Positions 35,356-44,664 of a DNA stretch of 64,000 nt are shown here, piece after piece. The DNA comes from Caldilineaceae bacterium (lineage in GTDB: Bacteria > Chloroflexota > Anaerolineae > Caldilineales > Caldilineaceae): contig JAJDXQ010000016.1 of NCBI GenBank assembly GCA_022823185.1, positions 62,001-126,000 on the forward strand, in the 5' to 3' direction. Within the stretch, counting starts at the first letter, position 1. Each line of letters begins with the position of its first letter. The notes beneath the pieces were generated by a model that was given only the letters and a program-made list of their open reading frames with translations, did not search any database and was not told where the DNA came from. Made by a program: the position numbers and the translations under genes.

Positions 35356-36411
35356 ATGACACAGAAGAGACGAATTCTCACCGGCGACAGGCCAACGGGC
35401 AAGTTGCACCTCGGCCATTATGTGGGCAGTCTGCAGTACCGGCTGGCATTCCAGGAGGAGTATGAGTGCTTTTTCATTATTGCGGACCTCCATATGCTGA
35501 CGACGAAGCCGACCAAGGAGGACATTGCGCAGATTGGGCAAAACGCCCGCGAGATTGTTCTCGACCATCTGGCGATCGGCATCGATCCGAGCAAGACGTC
35601 GTTCTATCTGCAATCGGCCGTACACGAAATCTATGAAATGCATCTGATTCTCAGCGGAATGGTGACGGTGGAACGGTTGCAGCAGCTGCCAACGATCAAG
35701 GATATGGCGGCGGCGGCCGAGCTGGAGCAGATGCCCTATAACCTGTTGGGTTACCCGGTGCTGCAGGCGGCGGATATTCTGATGCCGCGCGCGCATTTGG
35801 TGCCTGTGGGCAAGGACAACGAGTCCCACATTGAGATCAGCCGCCAGATCGCGCGGCGCTTCAACAATGCCTATTCTGAGGTCTTTCCGTTGCCGGATTC
35901 CTACATCGTCGGCGGCACGCTCGTCGGAACCGACGGACAGGCCAAGATGAGCAAGAGTCTGGGCAATGCGATTCTGCTCAGTGACGACGCGTCCACGGTC
36001 AAGAAACGGGTCATGAGTATGTACACTGACCCGAACCGTATCCGCGCAGACATTCCGGGGACGGTGGAAGGCAACCCGGTTTTCAGTTATCACGACATGT
36101 TCAATCCGGACAAGGCAGAGGTGGAAGACCTCAAGACACGATACCGAAAGGGGGCCGTAGGCGACGTAGAAGTAAAGACAAAGCTCTACAACGCGTTGGA
36201 GGGTTTCCTCGAGCCGATTCGCGAACGGCGGGCATACTACGCTGATCAGACCGGATTCACCGACGAGCTGATCTATGAGGGCACGCAGCGGGCGCAGCAG
36301 GAGGCCCGGCTGACTCTCATGGAAATGAAGAAGGCGATGGGCTTGACCGGTGTATGGAATCGGATTCGCCGCTCGAACGAGCGCCGCCAAAAGCGGCTTG
36401 CAAAGGCATAG
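35356..36411 (+). CDS. trpS: Tryptophanyl-tRNA synthetase
   Basis: 351 residues; AAGGGAG precedes the ATG. Class I signature HLGH at 18-21 and KMSKS at 197-201. It charges tRNA-Trp. Its place directly behind trpE inside the T-box operon means one sensor of uncharged tRNA-Trp raises both the amino acid and its synthetase. Length and motifs indicate an intact, housekeeping enzyme; I see no other trpS in the window. Confidence 0.97.
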   Translation: MTQKRRILTGDRPTGKLHLGHYVGSLQYRLAFQEEYECFFIIADLHMLTTKPTKEDIAQIGQNAREIVLDHLAIGIDPSKTSFYLQSAVHEIYEMHLILSGMVTVERLQQLPTIKDMAAAAELEQMPYNLLGYPVLQAADILMPRAHLVPVGKDNESHIEISRQIARRFNNAYSEVFPLPDSYIVGGTLVGTDGQAKMSKSLGNAILLSDDASTVKKRVMSMYTDPNRIRADIPGTVEGNPVFSYHDMFNPDKAEVEDLKTRYRKGAVGDVEVKTKLYNALEGFLEPIRERRAYYADQTGFTDELIYEGTQRAQQEARLTLMEMKKAMGLTGVWNRIRRSNERRQKRLAKA

Positions 36412-36440
36412 GCCGAAGGTCAGAGAAAAGGAGCGGGGAC

Positions 36441-37037
36441 GTGATCGCCGTCATCGACAATTACGACAGTTTCACGTACAATCTGGTACAGTTTTTGGGC
36501 GAAATCGTAAGAGAGACGCCTTTGCCCGGCGGAGAAAAAGCCAATCAGATTCAGGTCTGGCGCAATGACGCAATCGATGTTGAGGCGTTCATCGAGAAAA
36601 GACCGAATCACGTGATCATCAGCCCCGGGCCGGGCACGCCGGAACAGGATAGCGGCATCAGCAATGATGTGATTCGCCATTTGGGCGATCGCGTTCCGGT
36701 CCTGGGCGTCTGTCTCGGTCAACAGTGCATCGGGCACGTCCATGGGGGAAGGGTCGAACGCGCCCCGCGGCTGATGCATGGAAAGGTTAGTCCGATCCAC
36801 CACAGGGGTACAGTTCTATTTCAGGGGATCCCCAGCCCATTCACCGCCACCCGTTACCACAGTCTGATCGTGGAGGAGCCTTTGCCGGAGGCGTTGGAAG
36901 CGACCGCGCACACGGTTGAAGGCGAGTTGATGGGTGTGCAGCACCGTACCAAGCCCATATTCGGCGTGCAGTTTCATCCGGAGAGCATCCTGACTGAGTA
37001 CGGCCACGATCTGTTGCGAAACTTCCTGAAGGTATGA
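36441..37037 (+). CDS. trpG: Anthranilate synthase component II (glutamine amidotransferase)
   Basis: 198 residues from GTG 36441, which has AAAGGAG about 8 bases upstream; the frame is open 29 codons earlier but that part overlaps trpS. Class I amidotransferase: oxyanion motif ISPGPGTPEQ, nucleophile Cys in LGVCLGQQC, and the His-Glu pair in GVQFHPES. It supplies ammonia to TrpE. TrpG is not fused to TrpD or TrpE here and is separated from TrpE by trpS. Its stop overlaps the start of the kinase-like gene (ATGA). Confidence 0.96.
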   Translation: MIAVIDNYDSFTYNLVQFLGEIVRETPLPGGEKANQIQVWRNDAIDVEAFIEKRPNHVIISPGPGTPEQDSGISNDVIRHLGDRVPVLGVCLGQQCIGHVHGGRVERAPRLMHGKVSPIHHRGTVLFQGIPSPFTATRYHSLIVEEPLPEALEATAHTVEGELMGVQHRTKPIFGVQFHPESILTEYGHDLLRNFLKV

Positions 37038-38140
37038 CTGACGGTGACAGAATGAGCGGCGTATGGACGCAGGCCGTTCACGATTATCTGACGGGGTCCG
37101 TTTCCAGCCGGTTTCGCGGCCAGGAGGCGACCATAACGGATCACTGGCAGGGCCGCGACAATCTGCTGTGGCGGGCGCGCTGCGGTGACGGCGCCGATGT
37201 CGTCGTGAAAATGTTTACTGATGCCGGACAGGCGCGCTGCCGCCGCCAGTTCAGCGGCCAGGCGCAGTTTGCCGCCGCTGGTCTTGCCCCGGAGCCGCTC
37301 TGGTATGATCGCTATCCCCACGGACTACCCTGCCAGATTCTGGTGTACCGATGGGCTGAAGGCGAAGCATTGCAGCTTACGGACCAACAGCAGTGTAGCG
37401 CTCACGCCGACGCCCTGGCCCGGATCCACAGCGCAGAGCGAGACGAAGCCCAGCGATTCAGCCCGCACCCGTTCAATCTGCTGACATTCTGGCAGATATG
37501 GCAGGCAAGTGAAGCCCCTTTGCGCGAGTGGATTTCCGCTGCGGCGGCGCCTCTGCTGGTGGAACACGTCGCCATGATGTGGGAGGCCGTTCACCGCGAG
37601 ATGGAAGCGGCGCTGCCGATGCTTGGTGAGACCGTTCCCGCGCCGGTTCACGGGGATCCGGCGGCGGAGAATTCCCTGTTCCACAGGGGTCTGGGGCGAC
37701 TGGTGGACTGGGAGTACTTTGGGCTGGGGGACCCCGCCCAGGAAGTTGCCCGTTTCTTGTTCTTTGAAGCCAACGGTTTGTCGGATGAAGGCAAAGCCAA
37801 TTGGAGAGAACACTATGGAGATGCTCATTCGGCGCCGGGCTTTAGCGAACGGGTCGATCTCTACTTTCGGCTGCTCAACTTCCAGGCTGTGACCTATTTG
37901 TTGGATGGCATTCGTCAGAGGGCGGCACCGGACGTCGCGGCTACCGATTCAGAGGCGTTTCGGACCCAGTACAAGGCTTTCCTCGCTGAAACTTTGGCGG
38001 TTGCGTTGCGCCGCTCTCTGGCGCTGTGGGAACTGCCGCCGCTGGGCATTGCAGATGGCAGGCTGCTGGCAGACGAGATTGGAAACCTGATGAACATTCA
38101 GGCGACCGACAGAAAACCTTCATCAGCTTCCGCCAATTGA
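37034..38140 (+). CDS. Aminoglycoside-phosphotransferase/choline-kinase-fold protein inside the trp operon
   Basis: 368 residues. The start ATG overlaps the trpG stop codon (ATGA), so translation is coupled. Kinase-like motifs are the Lys in ADVVVKMF, the catalytic loop PVHGDPAAENSLFH and the metal-binding DWEYFGLGDPAQEVARFL. This is the APH/ChoK fold, which phosphorylates small molecules. The substrate is unknown; nothing in tryptophan synthesis needs such a kinase. It could instead be an APH-fold protein acting on a metabolite of tryptophan or choline type. Confidence 0.78.
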   Translation: MTDGDRMSGVWTQAVHDYLTGSVSSRFRGQEATITDHWQGRDNLLWRARCGDGADVVVKMFTDAGQARCRRQFSGQAQFAAAGLAPEPLWYDRYPHGLPCQILVYRWAEGEALQLTDQQQCSAHADALARIHSAERDEAQRFSPHPFNLLTFWQIWQASEAPLREWISAAAAPLLVEHVAMMWEAVHREMEAALPMLGETVPAPVHGDPAAENSLFHRGLGRLVDWEYFGLGDPAQEVARFLFFEANGLSDEGKANWREHYGDAHSAPGFSERVDLYFRLLNFQAVTYLLDGIRQRAAPDVAATDSEAFRTQYKAFLAETLAVALRRSLALWELPPLGIADGRLLADEIGNLMNIQATDRKPSSASAN

Positions 38141-38200
38141 TCGGCGCGGCATAACTGAATCTTTTGGCGGGAACTGCTCGACGTGACAGGAGAAACTCTC

Positions 38201-39250
38201 ATGGCGGCACCCATACTTGAAGCTTTGGAATCAATTTTGGATGGGCAAGATCTCAGCGTTGAGGCGGCCGACGCGGCAATGACACAGATCATGGGCGGCG
38301 AGGCAACCGATGCGCAGATCGGCGCATTCCTGGCAGCGCTGCGCCAGAAAGGAGAGAATATCGCCGAAATCACCGGTTGCGCTCTTGCGATGAAACGCGT
38401 CGCGGTCCCGGTCCGGCCCAATCTTGACGGGCAGCGCCTGTTGGACACCTGCGGCACAGGCGGCGACCAGACCGGCACGTTCAATATAAGCACGACGGTT
38501 GCGTTCGTCGTGGCCGGGGCCGGCGAAAAGGTAGCGAAGCACGGCAACCGGTCCGCCAGCAGCCAGTGCGGCAGCGCCGACGTACTGGAGGAGCTGGGCG
38601 TCCGCCTGGACCTGGGGCCGGACCAGGTTGCCGAGTGCATAGAGGAGGTTGGCATCGGATTTCTGTTTGCGCCGCTCTACCATCCGGCGATGAGGTTCGC
38701 GATTGGCCCGCGCAGGGAACTGGCGACGCGGACCGTCTTTAATTTACTTGGCCCCCTCACAAACCCGGCGAATGCCACACACCAGGTGATCGGCGTGCCC
38801 AACTTCGAACTGACGTCTCAAATGGCGAGCGTGCTGGCACAGATGGGAACGAAGGCGGCATTCGTCGTTAACGGGACCACTGAAGACGGGCGCGGGGTAG
38901 ACGAACTTACGACGACCGGGGTCAACTGGATCAGTCACCTGCGCAATGGCGAGGTTTGGGATGGCAAACTTAACGCGGCCGATCTTGGCTTGGCGCCCGC
39001 TGCGATGGACGACCTTCTCGGAGGAGACGCAGGCGAGAACGCCGCCATCACGAGGGGCATTCTCAGCGGCGATCTGCGCGGCCCCAAGCGAGATGTGGTA
39101 CTATTGAATGCGGCAGCCGCCCTGGCCACAGAAAGCCGGGACTGGGAGGCAGGCCTGACCGCGGCAGCGCAGTCGATCGATAGCGGCGCAGCGCAGGACG
39201 TCCTTGGCAGGTTTATCGCCAAGACGCAGAGCTTCGGCGGCGAGCAGTAG
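38201..39250 (+). CDS. trpD: Anthranilate phosphoribosyltransferase
   Basis: 349 residues from ATG 38201 (AGGAG 9 bases upstream; a GTG 6 codons earlier is less likely). PRPP-binding LDTCGTGGDQTGTFNIST and KHGNRSASSQCGSADVLEELG are conserved, as is ELGVRLDLGP and the late FNLLGPLTNPA. It joins anthranilate to PRPP. It follows the kinase-like gene by 60 bases and is 3 bases ahead of trpC. Confidence 0.97.
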   Translation: MAAPILEALESILDGQDLSVEAADAAMTQIMGGEATDAQIGAFLAALRQKGENIAEITGCALAMKRVAVPVRPNLDGQRLLDTCGTGGDQTGTFNISTTVAFVVAGAGEKVAKHGNRSASSQCGSADVLEELGVRLDLGPDQVAECIEEVGIGFLFAPLYHPAMRFAIGPRRELATRTVFNLLGPLTNPANATHQVIGVPNFELTSQMASVLAQMGTKAAFVVNGTTEDGRGVDELTTTGVNWISHLRNGEVWDGKLNAADLGLAPAAMDDLLGGDAGENAAITRGILSGDLRGPKRDVVLLNAAAALATESRDWEAGLTAAAQSIDSGAAQDVLGRFIAKTQSFGGEQ

Positions 39251-39253
39251 AAA

Positions 39254-40117
39254 ATGGCGAAATTTTCTCAGTTGGAAATTGCAAAACACAAGGGCCATGT
39301 CCTCGATCGGATCATGTCCTGGAAACGCCAGGAGGTGACCCGCCAGATGGAGGCGGTTCCCCTGGCCCAGCTCAAGGCGCTGGCCGCGGTGACCGAGCCG
39401 CCGATGGACTTTGCGGGCGCGCTCACTGCCGAAGCCGGCGCCAGCCTCATCGCGGAAGTCAAACGCGCCAGCCCCTCCCAGGGCTTGATTGCCCGGGACT
39501 GGTCGCCGACCGCGATTGCCGAAACCTACGCCGCCAGCGGCGCGGCCGCGATTTCCTGCTTGACCGATTCAAGATTCTTCCAGGGACAGCTCGCCTACCT
39601 TGCCGAGATCGGCGACCACTTGCGCGCCGTGAAACTGTCCACGCCCCTGCTGCGCAAAGAGTTTATCTACCATCCATACCAGGTATACGAAGCCCGCGCA
39701 GCGGGAGCGGATGCCCTGCTTCTGATCGTGGGCGTGCTTGGAAACGCCGACCTGAGAGAGTTGCTTCAGCTGACGAATGGCCTGGGGATGGACGCGCTGG
39801 TGGAGGTGCATGACGAGGAGGAGCTGGAGCGGGCGTTGTCCGCAGGCGCCCGGATCATCGGCGTCAACAACCGCGATTTGAGGACATTCGACGTGGATAT
39901 CGAGACCACAGGCCGGTTGCGAAAACAGATCCCTGCGGGCAAAGTTCTTGTGGGCGAGAGCGGGATTCGCAACGCGACTGATGTGAAGCGCATGGCTGAC
40001 ATGGGTTGCGACGCCATCCTGGTGGGTGAGAGCTTTTGTAAACTGCCCCAGTCAGATCGCGGCGCGCTCGTGCGCGAGTTCGCGCTTGCGGGGAAGCTTC
40101 AAGACAGGACTCTCTGA
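39254..40117 (+). CDS. trpC: Indole-3-glycerol-phosphate synthase
   Basis: 287 residues, TIM barrel. Active-site motifs: LIAEVKRASPSQG (first catalytic Lys), LLRKEFIYHPYQVYEARAAGADA, VEVHDEEELERAL, IGVNNRDLRTFDVD and VGESGI. It ring-closes CdRP to indole-glycerol phosphate. Monofunctional, as trpF is encoded separately two genes on. Confidence 0.97.
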   Translation: MAKFSQLEIAKHKGHVLDRIMSWKRQEVTRQMEAVPLAQLKALAAVTEPPMDFAGALTAEAGASLIAEVKRASPSQGLIARDWSPTAIAETYAASGAAAISCLTDSRFFQGQLAYLAEIGDHLRAVKLSTPLLRKEFIYHPYQVYEARAAGADALLLIVGVLGNADLRELLQLTNGLGMDALVEVHDEEELERALSAGARIIGVNNRDLRTFDVDIETTGRLRKQIPAGKVLVGESGIRNATDVKRMADMGCDAILVGESFCKLPQSDRGALVREFALAGKLQDRTL

Positions 40118-40138
40118 GGACATTGTCCGATTGCCCGG

Positions 40139-40882
40139 ATGGCATTCTCTATGACCGGCACCATTCTGAATGTGATAGCCGTCCTGGCGGGCGGGACCGT
40201 TGGCACGCTGTTGGGCAACCGGCTGCCGACGAGAATTCAAGAGACTGTGATGCACGGCCTGGGTCTGATGGTCCTGGTCATTGGGATGGTCATGGCCATC
40301 GGGACGAACAATCTCCTGATTCCTCTGTTCAGCGTTGTTGCGGGGGGCATGCTTGGCGAACTGATGCGCATCGACGATGGGCTGAACTGGCTGGGCGCGC
40401 AGGCCGAGGCCCGCTGGGGCGGGGCGCTGGGCCAGGGAAAAACCGCCGGTTGGAGCGTTACGCGGGCATTTGTCACCTCCAGCCTGATTTTTTGTGTTGG
40501 GCCGATGACGATCCTTGGCAGCATTCAGGACGGGTTACTCGGCGACTATGAGTTGCTTGCAATTAAGAGCGCCTTGGATGGGTTTGCCGCCATTCCATTT
40601 GCGGCAAGCCTGGGCCCAGGGGTTCTGCTGAGCGTTGGGACGGTCGCACTGGTGCAGGGGGGGTTGTCTGCGCTGGCGGGGGGGCTCGGTTTGGGGCTGG
40701 AAGAGGTCAGCCGGGAAACGCCGTGGGTTGTCGAACTGACGGCGACGGGCGGTGTCATGATTCTGGGAATCGGTCTGACGCTGTTGGATCTGAAGAGAAT
40801 CAGGGTCGCAAGTCTACTGCCAAGCATTGCGATCGCGCCCTTGCTGGTCTGGTTGCTTGGTGTGACAGGCATTGGATATTGA
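40139..40882 (+). CDS. DUF554-family membrane protein
   Basis: 247 residues, nearly all hydrophobic, about seven membrane segments. The pattern GTILNVIAVLAGGTVG at the start, FCVGPMTILGSIQDGL in the middle and LGIGLTLLDLKRIRVASLLPSI near the end is that of DUF554 (YqgA) proteins, whose function is not established. It sits 21 bases after trpC and 57 before trpF, so it is part of the trp transcript. A transport role for an aromatic compound or precursor is possible but only by association. Confidence 0.8.
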   Translation: MAFSMTGTILNVIAVLAGGTVGTLLGNRLPTRIQETVMHGLGLMVLVIGMVMAIGTNNLLIPLFSVVAGGMLGELMRIDDGLNWLGAQAEARWGGALGQGKTAGWSVTRAFVTSSLIFCVGPMTILGSIQDGLLGDYELLAIKSALDGFAAIPFAASLGPGVLLSVGTVALVQGGLSALAGGLGLGLEEVSRETPWVVELTATGGVMILGIGLTLLDLKRIRVASLLPSIAIAPLLVWLLGVTGIGY

Positions 40883-40939
40883 CAGGAAGGCGGAGGCAGG
40901 CACTTGCATGAAGGCCGGCCGGAACGAGAAAGGCGACCG

Positions 40940-41656
40940 ATGACACGCGTGAAGATCTGCGGCGTCACCAGCTATGAAGACGGACTGTGCGCGGCGGAAG
41001 CCGGCGCGGATTTTCTGGGATTCATCTTTTTCAGCAAATCTCCCCGTTTCATCTCGCCGGACGGCGCGGGAGAGATTACAGCAGGACTCAGGGCGCGGGC
41101 GGCAGCTTCGGGGCCGCTATCAGATTCCGGTACCGGGTCGTCTCCGACGCCCCGGTTCGTCGGTGTCTTCGTCAATGAAACGCTGGCTGTCGTTGAGGAG
41201 ACGATGCGCCGGGCCAACCTGGATTACGCGCAGTTGCATGGCGATGAGCCGCCGGCGATGCTTGAAGCTCTTGGCGGACGCGGCTTCAAGGCGTTGCGCC
41301 CGACCAGCGCCGTCGAAGCGGGTATCGAGGCAGAGTGGTACGCGGATCTGGGGCCCAGCGACGGGCCCCAACTCCTGGTCGACGCCTACGATCCGCGTGA
41401 GTACGGGGGAACGGGAAAGAAGGCCGACTGGAATGCCGCCGCAGAAGTGCGGAAGACATACCCTCGCCTGGTACTCGCCGGCGGCCTGACGCCGCTGAAC
41501 GTGGCCGCGGCTGTGGAGGCTGTCCGGCCATGGGGTGTTGATGTGAGCAGCGGCGTGGAGAACAGACCCGGGCGCAAGGACCCGGAAAAGGTGCGCGCCT
41601 TTGTTGCCGCAGCCAAAGGCTGGGGGACGCAGGCCGCGAGTTCGCCTTCAGGTTGA
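40940..41656 (+). CDS. trpF: Phosphoribosylanthranilate isomerase
   Basis: 238 residues from ATG 40940 (a start 12 codons earlier is less fitting). VKICGVTSYEDGLCAAEAGADFLGFIF carries the catalytic Cys; YAQLHGDEPP, LLVDAYDPREYGGTGKKADW and LAGGLTPLNVAAAVEAVRPWGVDVSSGVE with the catalytic Asp complete the barrel. An insertion of about 20 residues (residues 53-72) lengthens it relative to the usual 200-210 residues. Confidence 0.96.
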   Translation: MTRVKICGVTSYEDGLCAAEAGADFLGFIFFSKSPRFISPDGAGEITAGLRARAAASGPLSDSGTGSSPTPRFVGVFVNETLAVVEETMRRANLDYAQLHGDEPPAMLEALGGRGFKALRPTSAVEAGIEAEWYADLGPSDGPQLLVDAYDPREYGGTGKKADWNAAAEVRKTYPRLVLAGGLTPLNVAAAVEAVRPWGVDVSSGVENRPGRKDPEKVRAFVAAAKGWGTQAASSPSG

Positions 41657-41689
41657 GAGCCAGTTTAGACAGGTTCAAGAGATAGAAGC

Positions 41690-42940
41690 ATGGAAATCTT
41701 GGGTGGACCACTGTTTGCGGTTGCCGGGGCCGGAGAATCTCACGGGCCGGGCGTTACGACGATTGTCTTCGGATGCCCCGCCGGCCTTCGCATTCGACGA
41801 GGAGAGGTTCAGCAGTACCTGGACCGGCGGCGTCCCGGCAGCAACCGCCACGGCACGCCCAGGCAGGAGGCGGACAGGGTGGTCATGCTTTCGGGCCTGT
41901 ACGCGGAGGGCGAGATTGATCGTTTGCTCTCGGGACCTGCCGTATCGGTAGGCGGCGAATCCGGTTCTGTAACTGAGAGCTATGAAGAGGGATTCTCGAC
42001 GGGCGAACCAATCGCGGCCCTGGTTCTCTCCACTTCGCAGCGGTCGCGACACTACGATCAGTTCGCGGGACCCCGCGGCGAGGTACGGCCCGGGCACACG
42101 GATCTGGTCAAGTATCACAAGTCGCAGGGCTTCGTCGATATACGCGGGGGCGGCCGCTCCAGCTACCGTTCGACCATTTCGGATGTCATCGGCGGATCGA
42201 TCGCTCGCATCTTCCTGAAGGAACATTTCGGAACGGTGATCCTGTCTTCGATTTCGCAGGTTGGCCCACTTAGGACTGACCTGAGTCTGGCACAACACTT
42301 TGCCAGCGTTGCGCAGCAGCAGGGTGCCCAGACAGTGACTTCGGAGCAGGTCGCCGCGGTGGAGACGAGACTGGACAGCGCAGAGATTCGCTCGCTGGAC
42401 GCAGAGTTTGCGCAGGAGGCCGGCGAGCTGATCAAGCGAACGCGGATAGAGGGTGATTCACTGGGCGCTGCGGTTGAGGTTGTTGCCGTGAACCCGCCTT
42501 CGCTGGTGGGCGAGCCTCTCTACCAGAGTCTCAAGATTCGGTTGATGGGCGCGCTGGGGGGATTGAATGCCGTGCAGTCCTGTGAGGTGGGCGACGGGGT
42601 GGAGGTTATTTCCCGCAAGGGCAGCGAGAACAATGATCCCATTCGCAGCTCTGGCTATCAGACAAATAGTCACGGCGGGCTGATCGGCGGCGTCACCACC
42701 GGTTCGCCGTTGGTCTGCCGGGTGGGCTTCAAGCCGACCTCGACGATTCTCAAGACACAGGATTCGGTGCGCAAGAACCTGGAGGAGATCGAATTTGCCC
42801 TGGAGCGAGGCCGCCACGATCCCTGTGTCGGCGTACGCGCCGGCGTGACGCTTGAATCTCGCCTGGCGATCGAGTTGATGAATGCTGCGCTGATGCATCA
42901 GTCCGGCCGGGTAAGCACGGCCGACTTCAAATTATTCTGA
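41690..42940 (+). CDS. aroC: Chorismate synthase
   Basis: 416 residues. Family signatures: GESHGPGVTTIVFGCPAG at the N-terminus, RPGSNRHGTPRQEAD, RPGHTDLVKYHKSQGFVDIRGGGRSSYRST and the final RHDPCVGVRAGVTLESRLAIELMNA. It uses reduced FMN to make chorismate from EPSP. The protein is about 50 residues longer than E. coli AroC, with the extra in the middle (about 210-250). Last shared step before the Trp/Phe/Tyr split, yet placed under the Trp T-box. Confidence 0.97.
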   Translation: MEILGGPLFAVAGAGESHGPGVTTIVFGCPAGLRIRRGEVQQYLDRRRPGSNRHGTPRQEADRVVMLSGLYAEGEIDRLLSGPAVSVGGESGSVTESYEEGFSTGEPIAALVLSTSQRSRHYDQFAGPRGEVRPGHTDLVKYHKSQGFVDIRGGGRSSYRSTISDVIGGSIARIFLKEHFGTVILSSISQVGPLRTDLSLAQHFASVAQQQGAQTVTSEQVAAVETRLDSAEIRSLDAEFAQEAGELIKRTRIEGDSLGAAVEVVAVNPPSLVGEPLYQSLKIRLMGALGGLNAVQSCEVGDGVEVISRKGSENNDPIRSSGYQTNSHGGLIGGVTTGSPLVCRVGFKPTSTILKTQDSVRKNLEEIEFALERGRHDPCVGVRAGVTLESRLAIELMNAALMHQSGRVSTADFKLF

Positions 42941-42955
42941 CTCGGAGTCGATAGA

Positions 42956-44602
42956 TTGGAATACAAGCAGACATCCGGAGCGGTTCATTCGCTTGAAGAG
43001 TTGCTGGCCGACGGCAGAAACCTGACGATAACCGGCTTCATGGGCACGGGCAAGACGACGGTTGGTCAGATTCTGGCAGAGCGCCTGGGCCGCAAGCTCG
43101 TCGATATGGATGAGCGGATTGAGGCCGAGTTTGGGAAGACGATCGCGGAGGTATTCGCGGACGAAGGCGAGCCATTGTTTCGGCAGGCGGAAGCGCGGCT
43201 GTGTCAGACGCTGGCTGGCGAGTCCAACCTGGTCATTGCGACCGGCGGAGGCGCGCTGGTGAGCGATGAAAACCAGGAGACGATGGCGGCCGGCGGGCCT
43301 GTGGTATGCCTGACAGCTGGCGTTGATACGATACTGGACCGAGTCGAAAAATTTGAAGACCGGCCCTTGCTGCCTGGTGACAGGGAGGAAAAGAGGCGCA
43401 ACATCGAGAGATTGTTGCTGAGCCGCCGCGGCGCGTACGGGCGCATTCCCTTGCGCGTGCCGACCGACGACGTCGCGCCGGAAACAGTCGCGGAGCGAGT
43501 GATCGACGCCCTGGAAGGGAACAACGAGGTCGATGGAATGACCCGCATTACGGTGCCGACGCCGGATGGGCAGTATCACATCTGCATTGGTGAAGGCATC
43601 CTGTCAAGCGCAGGGCGTCTGCTTGCGAATCGCGGCGTGGCAAAGGGCCAGGCAGCCATCGTTAGCAATGAAGAAATCGCCGGACATTTCGCTGACACAG
43701 TGAGCGCGAGCCTGAGGAATGAGGGCTACGCGCCGGTTCTGTGCATTGTACCGGAAGGGGAAGCGCATAAGACGCTGGCTACCGTGGGCGGCCTGTATGA
43801 TCAGTTCGTTGCCGCCGAGCTGGACAGGAGAAGCCCCATAATCGGGCTGGGCGGCGGTGTGATCGGGGACATGGCGGGATTCGCGGCGGCAACCTACCTG
43901 CGGGGCGCGCCCTTCGTACAGATCCCGACGTCTCTGCTTGCCATGGTCGACGCCTCGGTCGGGGGAAAGACGGGCGTGGATTTGCCCCAGGGCAAGAACC
44001 TGGTGGGCGCGTTCAAGCAGCCTGAGGTGGTGATCATCGATCCGGAGTCGCTTGCTGAACTTCCGGCGGCCGAGTTTCGATCGGGGCTGGCCGAGATCGT
44101 GAAGCATGGCATATTGGGCGCGCCGGATCTCTTCAGACAGATGGAGAAGGAAGGACCGACCGACTTGACCCAGATGATTGCCGATGCCGTCCGGGTGAAG
44201 GTGGACGTCGTGATTGAGGATCCATTTGAGAGAGGGCGGCGAGCGACGCTCAACCTGGGGCACACATTCGGCCACGCAATCGAGCAGGTGAGCGGCTACT
44301 CCTTGCGGCACGGTGAGGCGGTCGCGATCGGCACTGTAGCCGCTGCCCGGATGGCTGTCGCGCTGGATCAGTGCGAGGCGGAGACTGCGAGCCGCATCGA
44401 AAGATGCCTGGAGAGGCTGGATCTGCCCACGTCGGCCAGCGGCCTTGACCTGGAAGATGTCTATGCCATGATGTTTCGAGACAAGAAACGGAGTGGACGC
44501 ATGCTGCGCTTCATCATTCCCCAGGGGATAGGTGACGTGGTCATCATAGACGATCCGGGCCGGGAGATCGTGATCGACGCGCTGGCTTCTGTGCTGGCGT
44601 AG
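42956..44602 (+). CDS. aroKB: Bifunctional shikimate kinase / 3-dehydroquinate synthase (AroK-AroB fusion)
   Basis: 548 residues, TTG start with GGAG about 9 bases upstream, 15 bases after aroC. Residues about 20-180 are shikimate kinase: Walker A GFMGTGKTTVG (27-37), DMDERIE, ATGGGALVSD and an RPLL lid Arg. Residues about 195-548 are dehydroquinate synthase: GLGGGVIGDMAGFAAATYLRG, PTSLLAMVDASVGGKTGVD, GLAEIVKHG and LGHTFGHAIE with zinc ligands. The two activities are non-consecutive in the pathway. The same AroK-AroB order is known from Thermotoga. Confidence 0.96.
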   Translation: MEYKQTSGAVHSLEELLADGRNLTITGFMGTGKTTVGQILAERLGRKLVDMDERIEAEFGKTIAEVFADEGEPLFRQAEARLCQTLAGESNLVIATGGGALVSDENQETMAAGGPVVCLTAGVDTILDRVEKFEDRPLLPGDREEKRRNIERLLLSRRGAYGRIPLRVPTDDVAPETVAERVIDALEGNNEVDGMTRITVPTPDGQYHICIGEGILSSAGRLLANRGVAKGQAAIVSNEEIAGHFADTVSASLRNEGYAPVLCIVPEGEAHKTLATVGGLYDQFVAAELDRRSPIIGLGGGVIGDMAGFAAATYLRGAPFVQIPTSLLAMVDASVGGKTGVDLPQGKNLVGAFKQPEVVIIDPESLAELPAAEFRSGLAEIVKHGILGAPDLFRQMEKEGPTDLTQMIADAVRVKVDVVIEDPFERGRRATLNLGHTFGHAIEQVSGYSLRHGEAVAIGTVAAARMAVALDQCEAETASRIERCLERLDLPTSASGLDLEDVYAMMFRDKKRSGRMLRFIIPQGIGDVVIIDDPGREIVIDALASVLA

Positions 44603-44664
44603 CCGTTGGCCACTGAGGGAGCACGACAACGCAAGCCTGCCACTGACCGAGCGGAAACGACCAC

